A DNA stretch of 64,000 bases. It comes from Ampelocalamus luodianensis. Lineage: Eukaryota; Streptophyta; Magnoliopsida; Poales; Poaceae. This document shows positions 9,606 through 22,803 of this stretch, piece by piece; position 1 is the first letter of the stretch; each line of letters begins with the position of its first letter. Both the position numbers and the translations under genes were made by a program. Location: the NCBI GenBank assembly GCA_036346255.1, contig CM070636.1, positions 26,171,539 to 26,235,538 of the forward strand, given 5' to 3'. The notes below the pieces were generated by a model that saw only the letters and a program-made list of their open reading frames with translations, made no database searches and was not told the DNA's origin.

Positions 9606-12600
9606 TACAAAATCATGCATCAATTCCATTCATTCACATAGAGCCGAAGCAAAAGCAACAACTTAAAGACATAGATAATATAAAGAGAGTTATTACAAAA
9701 GAGAGGCCGACCAGCCAAATAACACATAAGTAACTAATTTAAACAGCGGAAGCAAAAGGGCCATAAGATGGCAATAAACAAAAGCCAATCGGTGTGCCTT
9801 TACCCACAAGGCAACCAACCGGACCGCCAAGCTAATCGTCCCAAACAGCGCCGCAACACAGCTCACAAAAGTGAGGCCTTGGGGCTCACCTTCTTCCTCT
9901 GCAACAATTAATATTAAGCAAAGCAGATGAGTACAAAACTGGTTTTTGTACTCGCAAGACTGATGTGTGAGATAACAGAACTATAATTAACTACATGCAA
10001 GCTTTATTTAAGTGGATGATGCTCTGGACTTATTTTCAGTATAAAGCAAGTTTTCATTTTCAATAAGGTAATAGATTCAAAGCAAGTTTGCAATTAACTT
10101 TTATTGTTCAAATAAAAGAGAGACAATTATAACCATAGATAGATGACAACACCAACCTAGAAGTGACTAACCCATAGTCACCACAACAATAGCATGAAGT
10201 ACCCCTTCATACCACCCATGTCAAGTTTAAGTTTTTAAAAGGTTGTAGTCTAGTTCTTGCACGACCTTACCAAGCATGTCCATAACCTAGGACGAGGCTA
10301 TTCGAATAGTTTTAACCTGCGCAGGTGTACCAATGTACCCACACGATAGAACGCCTTTCCACCACCACGGTTAGCACACTTCCTTTGGTATGCGCATGGC
10401 TAAGTCTAACAAGACGCTTTCCAATGGACGATGCTAATTAAGAGCAGAACCCACGGAGAAGGAAACATTAGACACCCTAACCTACTGCTAATGCTCCCCT
10501 CCAACACCAAACACACACACAAGAACACACCCACCAACCAGCTCATAATTAACACCTCCCAAAGTACTTAGTCAAGAGAGGTTCCATATCCCCCTCGTGT
10601 GGTTAGCACGCAATAAGCGCTTGGCTTAGTGACACAAGTAACTCGGTCCTTGGGGACTTAGGCACCATTCCACACACCCAACAGATCACATCAACATACC
10701 ATTGTGCCCAAGTCAAGATATAGTTTTGTTTTCAGTTTTTGATTTGTAAATCAATAAAACACAAGGGTTGGACATAATGGAGTAGTATAAGTAGTTGTGT
10801 GATCAAGATCACCGACTAAGTCGATGATCGCCCAATACTACCGATAACTAGGCATGGCTAAGCAATATTCATTCGTAATCTACTAAGTGATAAGATTTCA
10901 TCCATCGAACTCTAACCACAGCAAATAATCTAGGCTCAGGTAGTAGAGGATAACCATTTACCTACAGATTATGCAACTAGAGGTCTAACTAATCAATTTA
11001 ACAACAAAATAGCAATGCATACATAGAAGTTAAACAAAATATTAGACTTTAAAAGTAATGGGATCAATGGGAAATGATCAAACTGCTTGCTCGCTTGTGT
11101 TGCTCAAATTGTTGCGAGGGTCGTTCTCGGGTTACCGCAAATGTCGGCCTAAGCGAAAGAGCGGAAACAACCAATAAGACGAGCAACACTTAAACGAAAG
11201 AGCAAGCAAAAATTATCCAAATGCGACGAAATTTATACACAAGGTAAAATATGAATATACCTAGACATAGAAACTGGAAGAACCTAATTTGGATTTGTGG
11301 TGCAAAAGATATTCTCTAAAAACCTATTTTCGGCCATAATTAGCACTGTAGCAAAAACATTTTCTAGAAAGATTTTGAAGCTGAAATTTTTATGGTAGCT
11401 ACCTACTCGTATAGTGATATGCCATATAACATTTTAGGTCATTTGGAGTTATATTGAAAGAGTTATGATTTGTCTAAATTGTTTAGGGTATTAAACTAAA
11501 ATATGATCCTTATGATTTCTAAAAACAGTAAAATTTGTGAAACCAATTTTCCTAGCAAATACACTATCAGTGGAAACTAATCCAATTGGATTCATACAAA
11601 AATGATCTATAGATTAAAAGTTATGCATTTTACAAGTTTGCTAAAGTTCTGAAAAACAGTATTAAGTTCACTTGTTTACTATTTTTGAAAATGGTTTTCC
11701 AGGTTTTATCATGGTCTCCAGTTATTTTTCTATTTAAGTTCAAGTTATAAGGAAGCTAAAAAAATTGGAATCATCTAATTTGGAGCTAAGATGACAAAGA
11801 TATGAAAATGACAATACCCTAATGTTCTTCAGTTTTGGACTTAGCATTTTCGGGATTTTCCTAACATCCGGAGACGTGGGCGATTGAGAGCCGTCGATCT
11901 CGATCGGACGTCCTGGTTGAATCCGAGCGACACAGGCACTGAGCGCGCAGAAGAGGGCGGCGACGTGGAGAGCTGAGGGCCGTAGATCTCTGGATCGGAC
12001 GACCGCCAATGGGCCACGTCGCCCCCCGACCTGGAGCTCCGTCCGACAACAGAGGAGCTCCCGGCCGCGAGTTTGCTCGGCGTGTCACCGGCGAGGATCG
12101 CCATTGCGACGCCGGCCAAGGGCCAAAATGGGATCCTAGCACTATTGCGCACCTAAGGGCAGCTGGGACTTCGCCGGAGGTAGACGGAGGCGGCGGTGCG
12201 ACACGGCGGAGCGGGGGTGACTGCTACGGGAAACACGGCAACGGTGAAATGGCTAAGCCGCGCGCAAACGGGAGGGTGCACGAGCACTAGGAAGGTGTTA
12301 GGGACTTAAGGGAAGGGCTCGGCGCCACTAAGGTCACCGGAGGTGAGCCGGCGGCAGAGATAGGCGGCGGCGGGGCAGATCTACGAAATTTTACGCCGAC
12401 CGAGCTACGGCTACGCCCTAGGTGATTTAGCGTTTTCTTGAGCTACACTAGGGGTCTAGGGACTCACCCGGATGACGCGGTGAGGATGGGGATGCCGAAG
12501 ATGGGCTGGCGACGAGGGCCTGCGGCGGTGCGGGGAGCTTCACTGCGGAGGGGTCAACCTGAGCAAAGCCAGCCACGCCGGGACATCAGCATAGCACCAG

Positions 12601-13183
12601 CACACCCCAAGGGTGCCCCCAGAGCAAGGAATCGAGGGATGGGGGACTTACCGGAGCTGGGGACGAAAGGGGGTAGTTGCGGCCGATTTGGGGGAAATCT
12701 GAAATTCCGACGCTCCCGTTGAAGCAACCTGAAATGGAGTGGGGGTTAAGCACCACCGAGGTGAGGAGAAGCAACAGGAGCAAGGAGGGAGCCAGGAACC
12801 ACTGAGCACTGGTTCACCGAGGAGCTCCACCGCAACAATGGCGGCGAGGAGATTTGAGCGCTCGGGAGCTCCACAAGGGCGTGAGGTGCACGGGAGAGCT
12901 CAAGGGTGTGTAATGGAGGATAAAGGAGGACAAGGGGGCTTAAGTAGGCCGAGGAGCAAGAGAGCACCGTTGCTCGCCTCGGTTCACTGGCGCCGCGATC
13001 GCCGTGGCGACGGGAGCAGTTGAGACGACGACTAAACGGGGCGGTGGAGTGACGGGCATTTAATGCGCTGCAGACACCCGTTGCGAGGTCGCCGGATGGG
13101 ACAAGGCACTGCGCACCCACGCTCGGATCCGCCATCGCTCAGCGCCGCGCGAGCGAGAGGAGGACGACGATGGCCAGCCGTCC
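9606..13183 (-). mobile_element. LTR C, first part (truncated left by element A)
   Basis: Starts at the base equivalent to 4666 of the element A LTR and follows the same order of landmarks (terminal module near 9898, palindrome at 10298-10309). It is interrupted at 13183 by the solo LTR at 13184 and resumes at 18379. Its two LTR exon modules carry small indels, so their frames are broken. The GC-rich part (11850-13180) corresponds to 45240-45525 of LTR G and includes the probable splice donor CCG|GTAAGTCCC on the minus strand near 12650. Confidence 0.85.
13179..13183. repeat. Target-site duplication CGTCC (left)
   Basis: CGTCC immediately left of the solo LTR and again at 18374-18378 immediately right; a perfect 5-bp duplication typical of Ty3/gypsy integration. 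Confidence 0.95.
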
Positions 13184-13481
13184 TGTGAGGACCCGGAATA
13201 TTTAACTAGTAACACTTAACCTACAAATGGTTCTAGTGTTACTAATTAAACATTCTAAGCCTCGATGGACATATGCTTCCCAGAATTGCAGCATACGCAC
13301 ATCATCACAAAATTACACATCAATTCCATACACATACATCACTAAGTCCAACAACGACATACACCGGCCAAATAGAACAATATACAAGAATGATAGCGGA
13401 AGCAAAAGCGCCATAAGATGGCTAGAACAAAAGTCGACCGGTTAGCCACACACCCACAAGGCAACCGACCGGGCCGCCAAG

Positions 13482-13549
13482 CTAGTCGCCCCGCAAGCTA
13501 CCACAACACAGCTCACAAAAGTGAGGCCCCTCAGGCTCACCTTCCTCCT
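13482..13549 (-). other. LTR terminal exon-like module
   Basis: Follows TTGTTGCAG on the minus strand and reads EEEGEPEGPHFCELCCGS, then L-R-G-D and stop, with the codon phase needed to join the 63-nt module at 14724-14786. 68 nt including the stop. Confidence 0.55.
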
Positions 13550-14723
13550 CTGCAACAAAACAATTAAGCATAGCAACTGAGTACAAAGATTGTCTTTGTA
13601 CCCGCAAGACTGACGTGTGGAATAGCAGACCTATTCATAAACTACATGCAAGCTTATTTAGGTGGAGGTCATATGTCTCATTTTGCATGAAGCCAACTTT
13701 ATTTGCAATAATGTAGTACCTTTTAAAAGCAAGTTTGCAAATTTATTTTGTTATCAAAGTAACAATAAGTAAAGATACATACAAGTAACCACCTGGAAGT
13801 GACTATCCCAATAGCCACCACAACATAGCACGAATCCCCGATTCGTACCACCCATCAAGTTTTAATTTAAAAGGTTGTAGTCTAACTCTTGAAAGACCTT
13901 GCCAAGCGTGTCCATAACCTAGGACGAGGCTATTCGAATAGTTTTAACCCTGCAGGGGTGTACCAATGTACCCACACTTCGCATCGCTTTAAGCCAAAAG
14001 CACACTTCGTAGGTATGCCGCACGGCTAAGTCCTACGAGACGCTTTCCAATATTGTGTATTAACTACGAGCCGCTCGTATGGGTAGAAACACCATACGCT
14101 TACATTGCAAGCCGAAAGACAACAAATCCCATCCCGGGTGAAGTCTTTCGGACACTACAATGCTCCCAACACCATCCCTCCTGCGACCTCCTGCGACCCG
14201 GAGCCAATACACGCCAAAGTACTAAGTCAAGAGAGGTCTCATACCCTCTAATGTGGTTAGCACGCTAAAATGCTTGGTTTAGTGTAACAAGATGTTCGGT
14301 CCTTGTTGACCCGGGCACCATTCCAGTCACACCCCACAATCACACCATCTTACCATTGTGCCCAAGTCTAAATCATTTTGTTTTTTTAGTTTTAGTTTTC
14401 ATAAGTAGACATAGCACAAGGTGGAAATCATAAATCATAATAAGTTTTGTGTGATCAAGGTTATCGACAAGTCGATAACCGCCCATTTCTACCGAAGCTA
14501 AGCATGGCTAAGCAATTAATTCGCAACTACTAAGTGACAAGAGCCCATCCACGAACTCTAAATCACAGCAAGTAACCTAGGCTCATGGTAGTAGAGGATA
14601 ATCATTTGCTAAGGAAATGCATCTACTAGGCCAACTATTAAAACAAAGTAGCAATGCATACATAGAATTTGTAATCAACATAAATACTTAAAATACTGGG
14701 ATTAACATGATCAAACTGCTTGC

Positions 14724-14786
14724 CTTCTTGCTGTTGCTCAATATGTTGCGGAGGATCGTTCTCGGGGTTACCGCAAATGTCGAATC
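14724..14786 (-). other. LTR 63-nt exon-like module
   Basis: Minus strand: CGCTTAG acceptor, then a frame reading FDICGNPENDPPQHIEQQQE, then AG|GCAAGC. No stop codon. Same length and phase as four other minus-strand copies and two plus-strand copies. Confidence 0.55.
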
Positions 14787-15479
14787 CTAAGCGAAAAGGC
14801 AAAGAGAACCAAGAACAACCAATAAGACTAGCAACACTCAAACAAAAGAGCAAGCAAAAATTAACCAAATACAACGAAATTTATACACAAGGTAGAATAC
14901 AAATATACCAAGACATAGAAACTGGAAAAACCTAATTTGGATTTGTGGTGCAAAAGATATTACTTAAAAACTCATTTTCGGCCATAATTAGCACTGTAGC
15001 AAAAATATTTTCTAGAAAGATTTTGGAGCTAAAATTTTTATGGTAGCTACCTACTGGTATAGTGGTACCCCATATAAAATTTTAGGTCATTTGGAGTTAA
15101 AATGATTTAGTTATGACTTTTCTAAGTTCTACAACTAGCATACCTCATTTCTTAGGAACATGAATAGAGACAAAGCCTAGATCAACTTAAAGCATGTCTA
15201 CAGGCCAAATTTACCAGGTTGAGTTTGCTTAGTTTGCAACTACAGAGAGGAAGTTATGTGTTTTACAAATTTTCCATGAATTCCTAGACATCATTTTTCA
15301 TTAAACAAGATCATGTTGTTGAAATCATTTTCGCTACAAAGCAGGCCTAATTTCATTCTCAGATTAGAGTTCATACTATAACAAAGCTACAAAGAATGGA
15401 ATCATTCAAAAGGAGTTAAAGCGACAAAGTTATGCACTTTCAAATTTGAAACAACAAAAGACTTAGGAAACTTTGAGCT

Positions 15480-16530
15480 CTCGGAGGTCCAAACGATCCG
15501 AAGACAAGGAGAGGTCGTGGGCCGTTAGATCAAGGTCCGACTCACGAGCCTCGACGCACGCCGCAGGACCTCTTCCCGCTCTGGGAGGTCCGGATCGTTG
15601 AGATCTGATCCAACGATCACGACCAGTAGCGTGCCTGGCCGCACGCAAGGAGGTCTCACGCGCTATCAGAGGTCGTGACCGCCGGATCGAGATCTGCGGT
15701 CCCGAGCACTAGAGAAGGTCCAACGGGTAAACCTTCTGAGAGAGGTCTAGACGGCGAAAAGCTCACGGAGGAGGTCTTCAACGGTCTAGATCTCCGGAGA
15801 GAGGTCCTACTCCTACGGCTAAATCCACAGAAGGAGGTCTAACCCGTTAGATCTAAATCTAACGGTTTAGACCAAAGGAGGTCCTAACGCTACTGATCCA
15901 AAGGAGGAGGTCCTAGGCGGTCAAGATCTTCCAGAGGGAGGTCTTGATCGGCTGAGATTGACACGAGGAGGTCTTGGATGACCAAGATCTTCTCGGGAGG
16001 TCCTGCGATAAGCGTTTGACGGGGAGAGATCCGGGCGGTTCAGATTAGACCTAGGGAGGTCTTGAACGGTCCAGAACAACGCGGAGGGAGGTCTGAGCGC
16101 TAAAGGTTTTACAAAAAGAGATCTAACGCTCAGATCAAACCCGGGGAGGTCATGGACGGCTAGGATGGAGCTAAAGAGGTCTGAGCGGGGTTTTCCTTGT
16201 AAAAGGCCAGGGGTGGCTTTTTGACAAAGAGGACCCCGATGGTAGCCTAGGGTGGTTTTTGCGAAATGACCAAGGGGAGGTCTTTTGCAAAGAGGGCCTC
16301 GGTGGAGGTCCAGAAGGTGGCTTTTACAAAAATGACCTCGAGGAGGTCTTTTTGCGCAGGAGTGGTCCTATCGGCTCAGATGGAGTTCCACGAGGTCTTA
16401 AACGGCTAGGATTTAACCAGGGGAGGTCCTAGTGCGATAAGGGCTTTACGGGAAAGATCTAAAGGTCCAGATCTAATCCTGGGGAGGTCTTAGACGGCTA
16501 CGAATACACCAGGGAGGTCGGGGCTTCAGA
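15480..16530 (-). repeat. Degenerate GGAGGTC repeat in solo LTR
   Basis: Same loose motif as 6770-7800 (GGAGGTCnnnACGGCT..GATCT) repeated irregularly every 30-45 bases. It occupies the same relative place in a differently diverged LTR. Confidence 0.65.
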
Positions 16531-17263
16531 AGGCACGCATGTTATGCCGGCAAGACCGCATTAATGAGCGACCTCAGACAACATTAATGCCAATCATCGC
16601 ATCACAGATTCTGTCCGAGTACGACACGGCAAAACGCCCGAGCACCTAAACGAGCTCACCGCCGGCGACGGGGACCTCACCGGCGCCGACCAAGGGCACC
16701 GACATACTCGCAATAGTGTCGCGGACCTAGCGGAGGCACTCTCGACGGCGGCGACGGCCTTAAACGCCGGCGAGCCGGAGAATGACGGAGGACCAGTGTT
16801 TCGGCAAAAACCGAAAATGACAAAGCTGAGCGCCACGAGCTAAGCTAGCTAGACCCTAAGCCCTAAGGGACCAAAATGGACTCACCCGAGTGTAGGGAAG
16901 GTCCAGAGGAAGACGGAGGGACTTGGAGGAGGTCGATGAAGTCCAGCGATGAAGAGCTTGCCGGAGAGGAAGAAGAAGATGGCCTCGACCCCGCAAAGCT
17001 ACTCCCCAACTCGTGCACCACTGCAATGAGAACCAAGCCAAGTTAGAGCAGGCTCGAGTTGAGGAGATCAAGATGATAGTGAACAAGGCCGGAAGTTCTT
17101 TGGGACCACTGGGGCCTGGAGGTCTTCGAGGAGAGCTCCAAAAGTGACAATGGAGGCAGGGAGGTGGTGGTGTTCGTGGGGGTGGAGTTTGAGGACCAAC
17201 TCAAACTAAGGGAGCTCACGCACAGCTAAGAACGAAGAAAGGATAGGAGAGGAAGGTCTCAAG

Positions 17264-17273
17264 CTATGTATAG
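17264..17273 (-). promoter_or_regulatory. TATA-like box in solo LTR
   Basis: CTATACATAG on the element strand, followed downstream by GC-rich exon-like sequence. The position matches TATA-like strings in other LTRs (22305-22312, 29293-29302). The call rests on sequence similarity alone. Confidence 0.4.
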
Positions 17274-18373
17274 CCAGGGAGCTTGGCAAGGGCTAGGGCA
17301 ACCCACTGTGAGCAAGAACCATGCCCCTGCCAAAGGCACGCTCGACAGGACAAGTGACAGAGCAGGTGGAGACTTTGGAGGTTAAAGCTGACTGGCAATA
17401 AATGCATGTCAGTAGAAAGAGCCGTTGACAAGAGCAAAAGGTGACATCTCACTGCCCCCCAACTGCTCTGACCCTGACACACGCACGGTGCGGGGAAAAC
17501 CATGATGACCAGACCTCCAGGAGGTCATGAGGAAGAGAAACAGAGCCGAGGGAGAGGTCCTGGACGTCCCAGATTGCTTGGGGTGGTCCTGGACGTCCAA
17601 GAATCGCCGAGGTGGGGAGGTCTTGCGCGGGCGAGGAGGTCCTGGGAGGTCGTGAGCCCCACGATGGATATCCCGCGGCTTGGACCACCCCGAGGCGCTG
17701 AGGGCGCTCAAGAGCTCCTCGGATCAGGGGAGGTCGTGAGCGGCTGGATGGAGATCCAACGACTCAGCTTGCGCGCGCAAAAGCTTGAGCCCGAGAGCGG
17801 CGCTGGCGACGTGGTCCAACCAAGTCGGTTGAGTTGGGCTCGGGTCCGAGCCCGAGTTCGACTCAACCCAGATTTGAATTTCCTGGTATTGGAGAAAGGC
17901 TGACATTTGGAGAATTGTTTGAGGTAGCAAACGAACTCCAAAAATTATGAAATTTTTGCAGGAGCTTGCTAGCGCAAACGAGGATCTAGCATAAAATTTT
18001 CAGAGGCTTTGGTGCTGTGGATTTTCCTCCAAAATTTAACAAGGCACTGGTCCAAGGTTTGACCAGATTTTGAATTGGTTTGACTGGCCTCCAAAAATAT
18101 TCAAACAATTTCCAAAAATTGTGAAACTTTTCAGAGGGGTCACACACCATCTCAAGAACTTAGGAAAATTGTTTCCAGGAGAGGATCAAGAGGTTTGCCA
18201 AGATTGTTTTTGAAAGTTCAAGATTTGGATCAAAAGACTTGTGACTTCGTATTTCCATAACTTCTTGTACAATACCTGCTTGGTACAATAGGAAATACAG
18301 GATGTAAGAAAAAGTTTTAATTTCCCCTCATTTTCTTACATTTGAAACACAAGCCTAAAATTGGGATGTTACA

Positions 18374-18378
18374 CGTCC
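18374..18378. repeat. Target-site duplication CGTCC (right)
   Basis: Right-hand copy of the duplication flanking the solo LTR at 13184-18373. Confidence 0.95.
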
Positions 18379-19111
18379 GATTTGCATCCAACGGCTAACA
18401 CGCGATTGCGTCGGAACGGCCGCGCACAAACGTCCACCGTCCGATGGAAATCCAACGGTCGAGGAACAGAGGGCAACCGGAGTTGTCCGAATGCCTACAC
18501 GAATGAGGGCCGTCCGATTGAGATCCAACGGTGATGACGCGCGCCGCCGACCGCCGGTGCGATTAGTTTGCTCGGTCGAGTCGGTTGGCTCGAGCCCAAG
18601 TCCGACTTCGCACCGAGGAACAAAGTGCAAACCGCTTAGGTTTTGAATTTTAAAGGCTGAAAATTTGGGGATTTAATTGAGGTATCAAATCAACTCCAAA
18701 ATTTATGAAATTTTAACTGAGCTTCTGACTTAAGGATTAACCTTCCATAAAATTTTCAGAGATTTTTGTGCACTGAAATTTTCTCAAGAAATTCCAGAAG
18801 GTGATTTCAGAGGTTTGACCAAGGATTGACTTGCCTCTAAAATATTTCAAATAATTTCCAAAAATTATGAAATAATTCAGAGGTGTTACCAAGTAACCCT
18901 AGAACCCAGGAAAATTTATTACCAAGGGTTTGACATAAGATTTCACCCAGAAGGTTTTGACTTGGGATGAATGAGGATTTTGATTTTGAATTTCCCAAAA
19001 ATCCTTTACAAGAATTTCAGAAAAGTTTCAAGAGTAAAAGGATGAAGGAAAAGTTTTAATTTACCCTCACTTTATTACATTTGAAACACAAGCCAAAATG
19101 GGGATGTTACA
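18379..19111 (-). mobile_element. LTR C, second part (5' end of LTR)
   Basis: Continuation of LTR C after the solo LTR. It ends with GGGGATGTTACA, the LTR terminus, and is then joined to TGCCAGCGAGC of LTR D, so LTR C inserted into LTR D. Repeated motifs of the CCGTCCGATnnnnATCCAACGG type lie at its start. Confidence 0.85.
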
Positions 19112-19165
19112 TGCCAGCGAGCTCCGGTAGGCAGCGGAGACGGCGAGGAAGAACTTGACAAGAGG
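19112..19165 (-). mobile_element. LTR D fragment 1
   Basis: A 54-base piece between the end of LTR C and the solo LTR at 19166. Its last five bases, AGAGG, are the target duplication. It continues at 23923 (…GACAAGAGG then GGCCCACTTGG). Confidence 0.75.
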
Positions 19166-21336
19166 TGTGAGGACCCCCGGGTATTAGAAATGTACTTAAA
19201 TAAATTCACACTGTAGCACAATTATTAATGAAGGAACAGTACTGTCCCTTTATTAAAGATCATGCTAAAGGTATAAATTTAACAAGTGACAATTCCGATA
19301 AACAGGATTCCCGGATATATATATATCTCACAATGGTTCCCAGGATCAACGACCATTGCATATATATCCTTCATCAACATTGCATCAAATACATACAAGT
19401 CATACATTGACATAATTAAACATGCATAAGTTTACAACAGGAAGGTATAAAGGTTCAAATTTGCATAAAGCAATACATCTTAACCTTCAAATGCTAAATT
19501 TTGATAAAGCAATTTCGTAAATCAAAGTTGGACTAGAACAGTAAGTAAAGGCATTAATTGTAAACAGCACAGTGCATGAATCCCTCATGCTAAACCAAAA
19601 AAAAAACCGAAACCAGATTTGAAAATCAAAACTTCTATACAGGTGACATCAATTCAAGTTATCGTCCATGACCGTGGACACGGCTATTCGAACAGTTTAT
19701 ACCCTGCAGGGGTGTACATCTTTACCCACACGACTTAGTTAGCCCGTTGTCTTCGGATGCCTCCGAATGATGACACACTTCCTTTGGTATGCCGACCGGG
19801 GAAACTAAGATTTGGTATTTTTCAACAAGCTAACATTGTTGAGTTGGACCCCCATGTGTGAGCTGATCTCGCTTAAACAACGACTGATAGCATCTGCTTA
19901 ACCGGGGCACACATGTTGCGTCAGGAATGCCGACCCAAACAATTAAATGCAAACCGGGTTCACGCCCATATTAGTTTGCAATCGGCATCTTTAAGGTGCG
20001 ATATGCTACGGAGCACATATACGCCCTCACCCTTCTAAGAACATCTGATACTGACATACCAGCTCACATGGCATAAAACGCAGTCATAAGACCAAAGCAT
20101 CTATGCCATACAAGGTCAATACACATATCCTTACTGACGAGGATTAAAACCTCTATGTATTATCTTTAATACATAAAAAGACCATACGTCTTCATGGTCG
20201 TAACTCCTGAGGTGCACGACCTCACTGGTCGTAGGAATTCCAGAGATTACGCAATGGATACCCTGGTCGGGCGGAGGCTAGTGCCAAGACTCCGACCAGG
20301 AGAGCTGTTCGCAAAGAGTATGAACTGAAATCTGGAACTAACTCCAGGAATATTCCCTACCGTGTGAAGAATGGAACACGTGCGTAATCCATACCACACG
20401 ACGTTATACACGGATAAACAACTACCTTGCGGTTGTTTATCTCACAGGACACATAACCGCCGAACGGTTGATCATTCAGCAACTATCATATGACTCCGAC
20501 CAGCGACAACGCTTCATATTAGACGTCTTCTCCAGAAGTAACTGCCACCTCTTCAAAGGTTATTTAAAGAAGGAAGATGGAACGCTGGAGGGGGCATCGG
20601 ATCAGATCATCAGAAGATAGAAAGAAAGAAGCATTGTCTTGTACTCTAGAAAGCAGTCCGTCATTCTGTCAGGATACACCCCTTGTAAAATCTCAGTTCA
20701 TACTAATAAAGAGCAGTCCCATTGCAATCCCAAGATTTCCCACGTCATTCTCTCTTTTTTCCATTTACTATAAGATCGGCGACTTGATCGTCGACACTTA
20801 CTCTCCTGTTTCCAACCCAATAGTCTTAACATTTTACTTAACCAAACAGCGCCCATACACTGCATGTGGAAGTACGTGGGGGACTTGAATTGAATAGTCA
20901 GAGTTCGATCCTTAATTAACCCGGACAAGTCCACCACAATTCCCAATCTCGTGCACAAAAGCACCATCACTAGCTTCCTCTTGTCCAGATCAATTTAAAT
21001 ATGAAACTCATTTCTGACATAAGTAAACTGGACAAAGAGTTTAAAGTAACAAAAAGCCATTTGTGATTCCCATGTTTGACAAGGTATTCTTGTCAAACTC
21101 TAAAGTCTCTAGACTGCATGTCTAAGCCAAAACTGAAAATATACTATAGTATACAATACTATACTAGGGTTGAGTGTATGGTTATGATTAAAGTAATCCA
21201 CTATGTTAGGTCATATCTAACTACTAACAGATCACAGTTTGTATTTTTCAGAAAAGTAGCATGCACAGGTGTCATTGGATTTGTAAAAACTATTGTATAA
21301 AATTTGGGATCAACATGGTGCAAAGAGGATGCTTGC

Positions 21337-21411
21337 CTTGATAATAATAAACCTCTGTTGCAGGCTCAGGTTGTTCAGAAATAGATTCAACCACTTCAGC
21401 AAAACCAGATT
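21337..21411 (-). other. LTR 75-nt exon-like module (divergent family)
   Basis: Minus strand: CTTTTAG acceptor, then a frame reading SGFAEVVESISEQPEPATEV and Y-Y-Y-Q, then AG|GCAAGC. It is 12 nt longer than the 63-nt copies, so the phase is unchanged. No stop codon. The base sequence is nearly unrecognisable against the other families, while the acidic, Gln/Pro-rich character and both splice signals persist. Confidence 0.5.
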
Positions 21412-22304
21412 CTAAAAGAAGCAATAAGATCCAATAAATACCAAAATCGACAATAAGTACAATTTGAAAGAAATATGCATGATCAATAAGAAGATGCATG
21501 TTTAACAGCATGCTTAAGCCATAACTACCCTAATAGTGATAATAACCCAGTTTATCAGATACAACTTTTAAATAACAGAAACTATAGTCTAGAACCAAGT
21601 TTCAGTTTTTCAGAAATTGAAAAGAGCAGGAACAGGACAGATTGCAAACTTTGGGAAGAAGGAAAATAGATCAAGCAAAGGTTCAAAAATGAAACTTAGC
21701 CTGATCTTTTAGGGTATTTAACACCTAAACTAACCCTAATCTAACCCTAATCGGTTAGATTATCAAAGGCTGAAGAAAACTTGTATTGTCGGTTAAGCCG
21801 ACAATAAGGAACAGAGGCAGATCCCTACTAACAAGCTAAATAGATTATAACAAGAATTAAAAGAATAAATTGTTATGCTACTAGGGTTTAGTTGAGACCT
21901 AACTAGGATGATAAGTTGACAGGAGAAACCCTAATTCTTGAAAATGACATGAAAGACCGAAAAGTTAGAATAACAACTTTTCAGTTTACAGCAAGTTGAA
22001 GCTACTGATATACAAGTGAATGATCCATATGAGTTTCTAAGGTACTTAAGGTGCTCAAGAAATTATAACTAGGGTTTTTGGCTTACCAGGATAGGAAAGA
22101 CAACAAAGGCTCTGAAACTCGATGTTGATTAATCAGAGAAATAAACTCTGGATTAACCTACAAAAGATGTCAAATCTTTAATACAAGGTGAACCCAGGGT
22201 TTAGAATGGATAAGCAATTCGGAGGGCCAAGAAACTCCACTGGACATCAATGGCAGAAGAACAGCTCCAGTGGTCAACAATGGCAGCAGCTCAAAAGTTA
22301 GGGT

Positions 22305-22312
22305 TATATATA
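22305..22312 (-). promoter_or_regulatory. TATA-like box in solo LTR
   Basis: TATATATA, placed between the GC-rich U3-like half and the AT-rich half of the LTR, as expected for the LTR promoter. Confidence 0.4.
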
Positions 22313-22803
22313 GATGTTGAGCTACAGTGGAAAGTGGAAGAGTCTAGAGTTGATGAGGTGTCCATTTAGGGCTAAATATCCCAAAAATTAGTTGCATAAA
22401 CTTTGGGATAAATCATCTCCTTAGTTTACAGAGAGGGTTGCGCGCAGAGATAAGGAAGAAGGGAGGCAACATATGACATGTGGGTCCCTTTGTCAGTCAT
22501 AGACGCGCGCGCCTCTTAAAGCTCAAAAGAATCTCAACCGTCCGATTAGAGATGGGCGGCTGTGATAAATAGAGAGGTTAAAAGGTTTTAATCGGTGTCT
22601 TTTAATATGGGCCGTGCGATCTTGATCGGTCGATTGAGATTTAAACAGAGCTCAAAGGAAATGCGGGGTCTACTTTCAAATCTGGACGTTGGAGTAGAAT
22701 CCAACGGTCAATTAAAAGGAATACACATCACCCAATTAGATGATATGACGCGGCACCGTTAGATTGGATTTCTACGGTCGAGATGGGGAAATGAACCGGA
22801 TGG

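Larger units (their letters stand above)
13184..18373 (-). mobile_element. Solo LTR (5190 bp)
   Basis: Runs from TGTGAGGACCCGGAATATT to GGGATGTTACA, flanked by perfect CGTCC duplications and with no internal domain, so it is the product of recombination between the two LTRs of one element. It holds the two LTR exon modules (14724-14786 and 13482-13549, both open), a TATA-like CTATACATAG on the minus strand at 17264-17273, and the GGAGGTC degenerate repeat. Orientation is minus, judged from TGTAACA at its 5' end. Confidence 0.95.

Noticed and set aside
12009..13135. Cluster of 90-130 aa frames on both strands
   Set aside because: GC-rich LTR sequence has few stops; frames overlap on both strands and do not continue in the matching part of LTR G (45246-45525).
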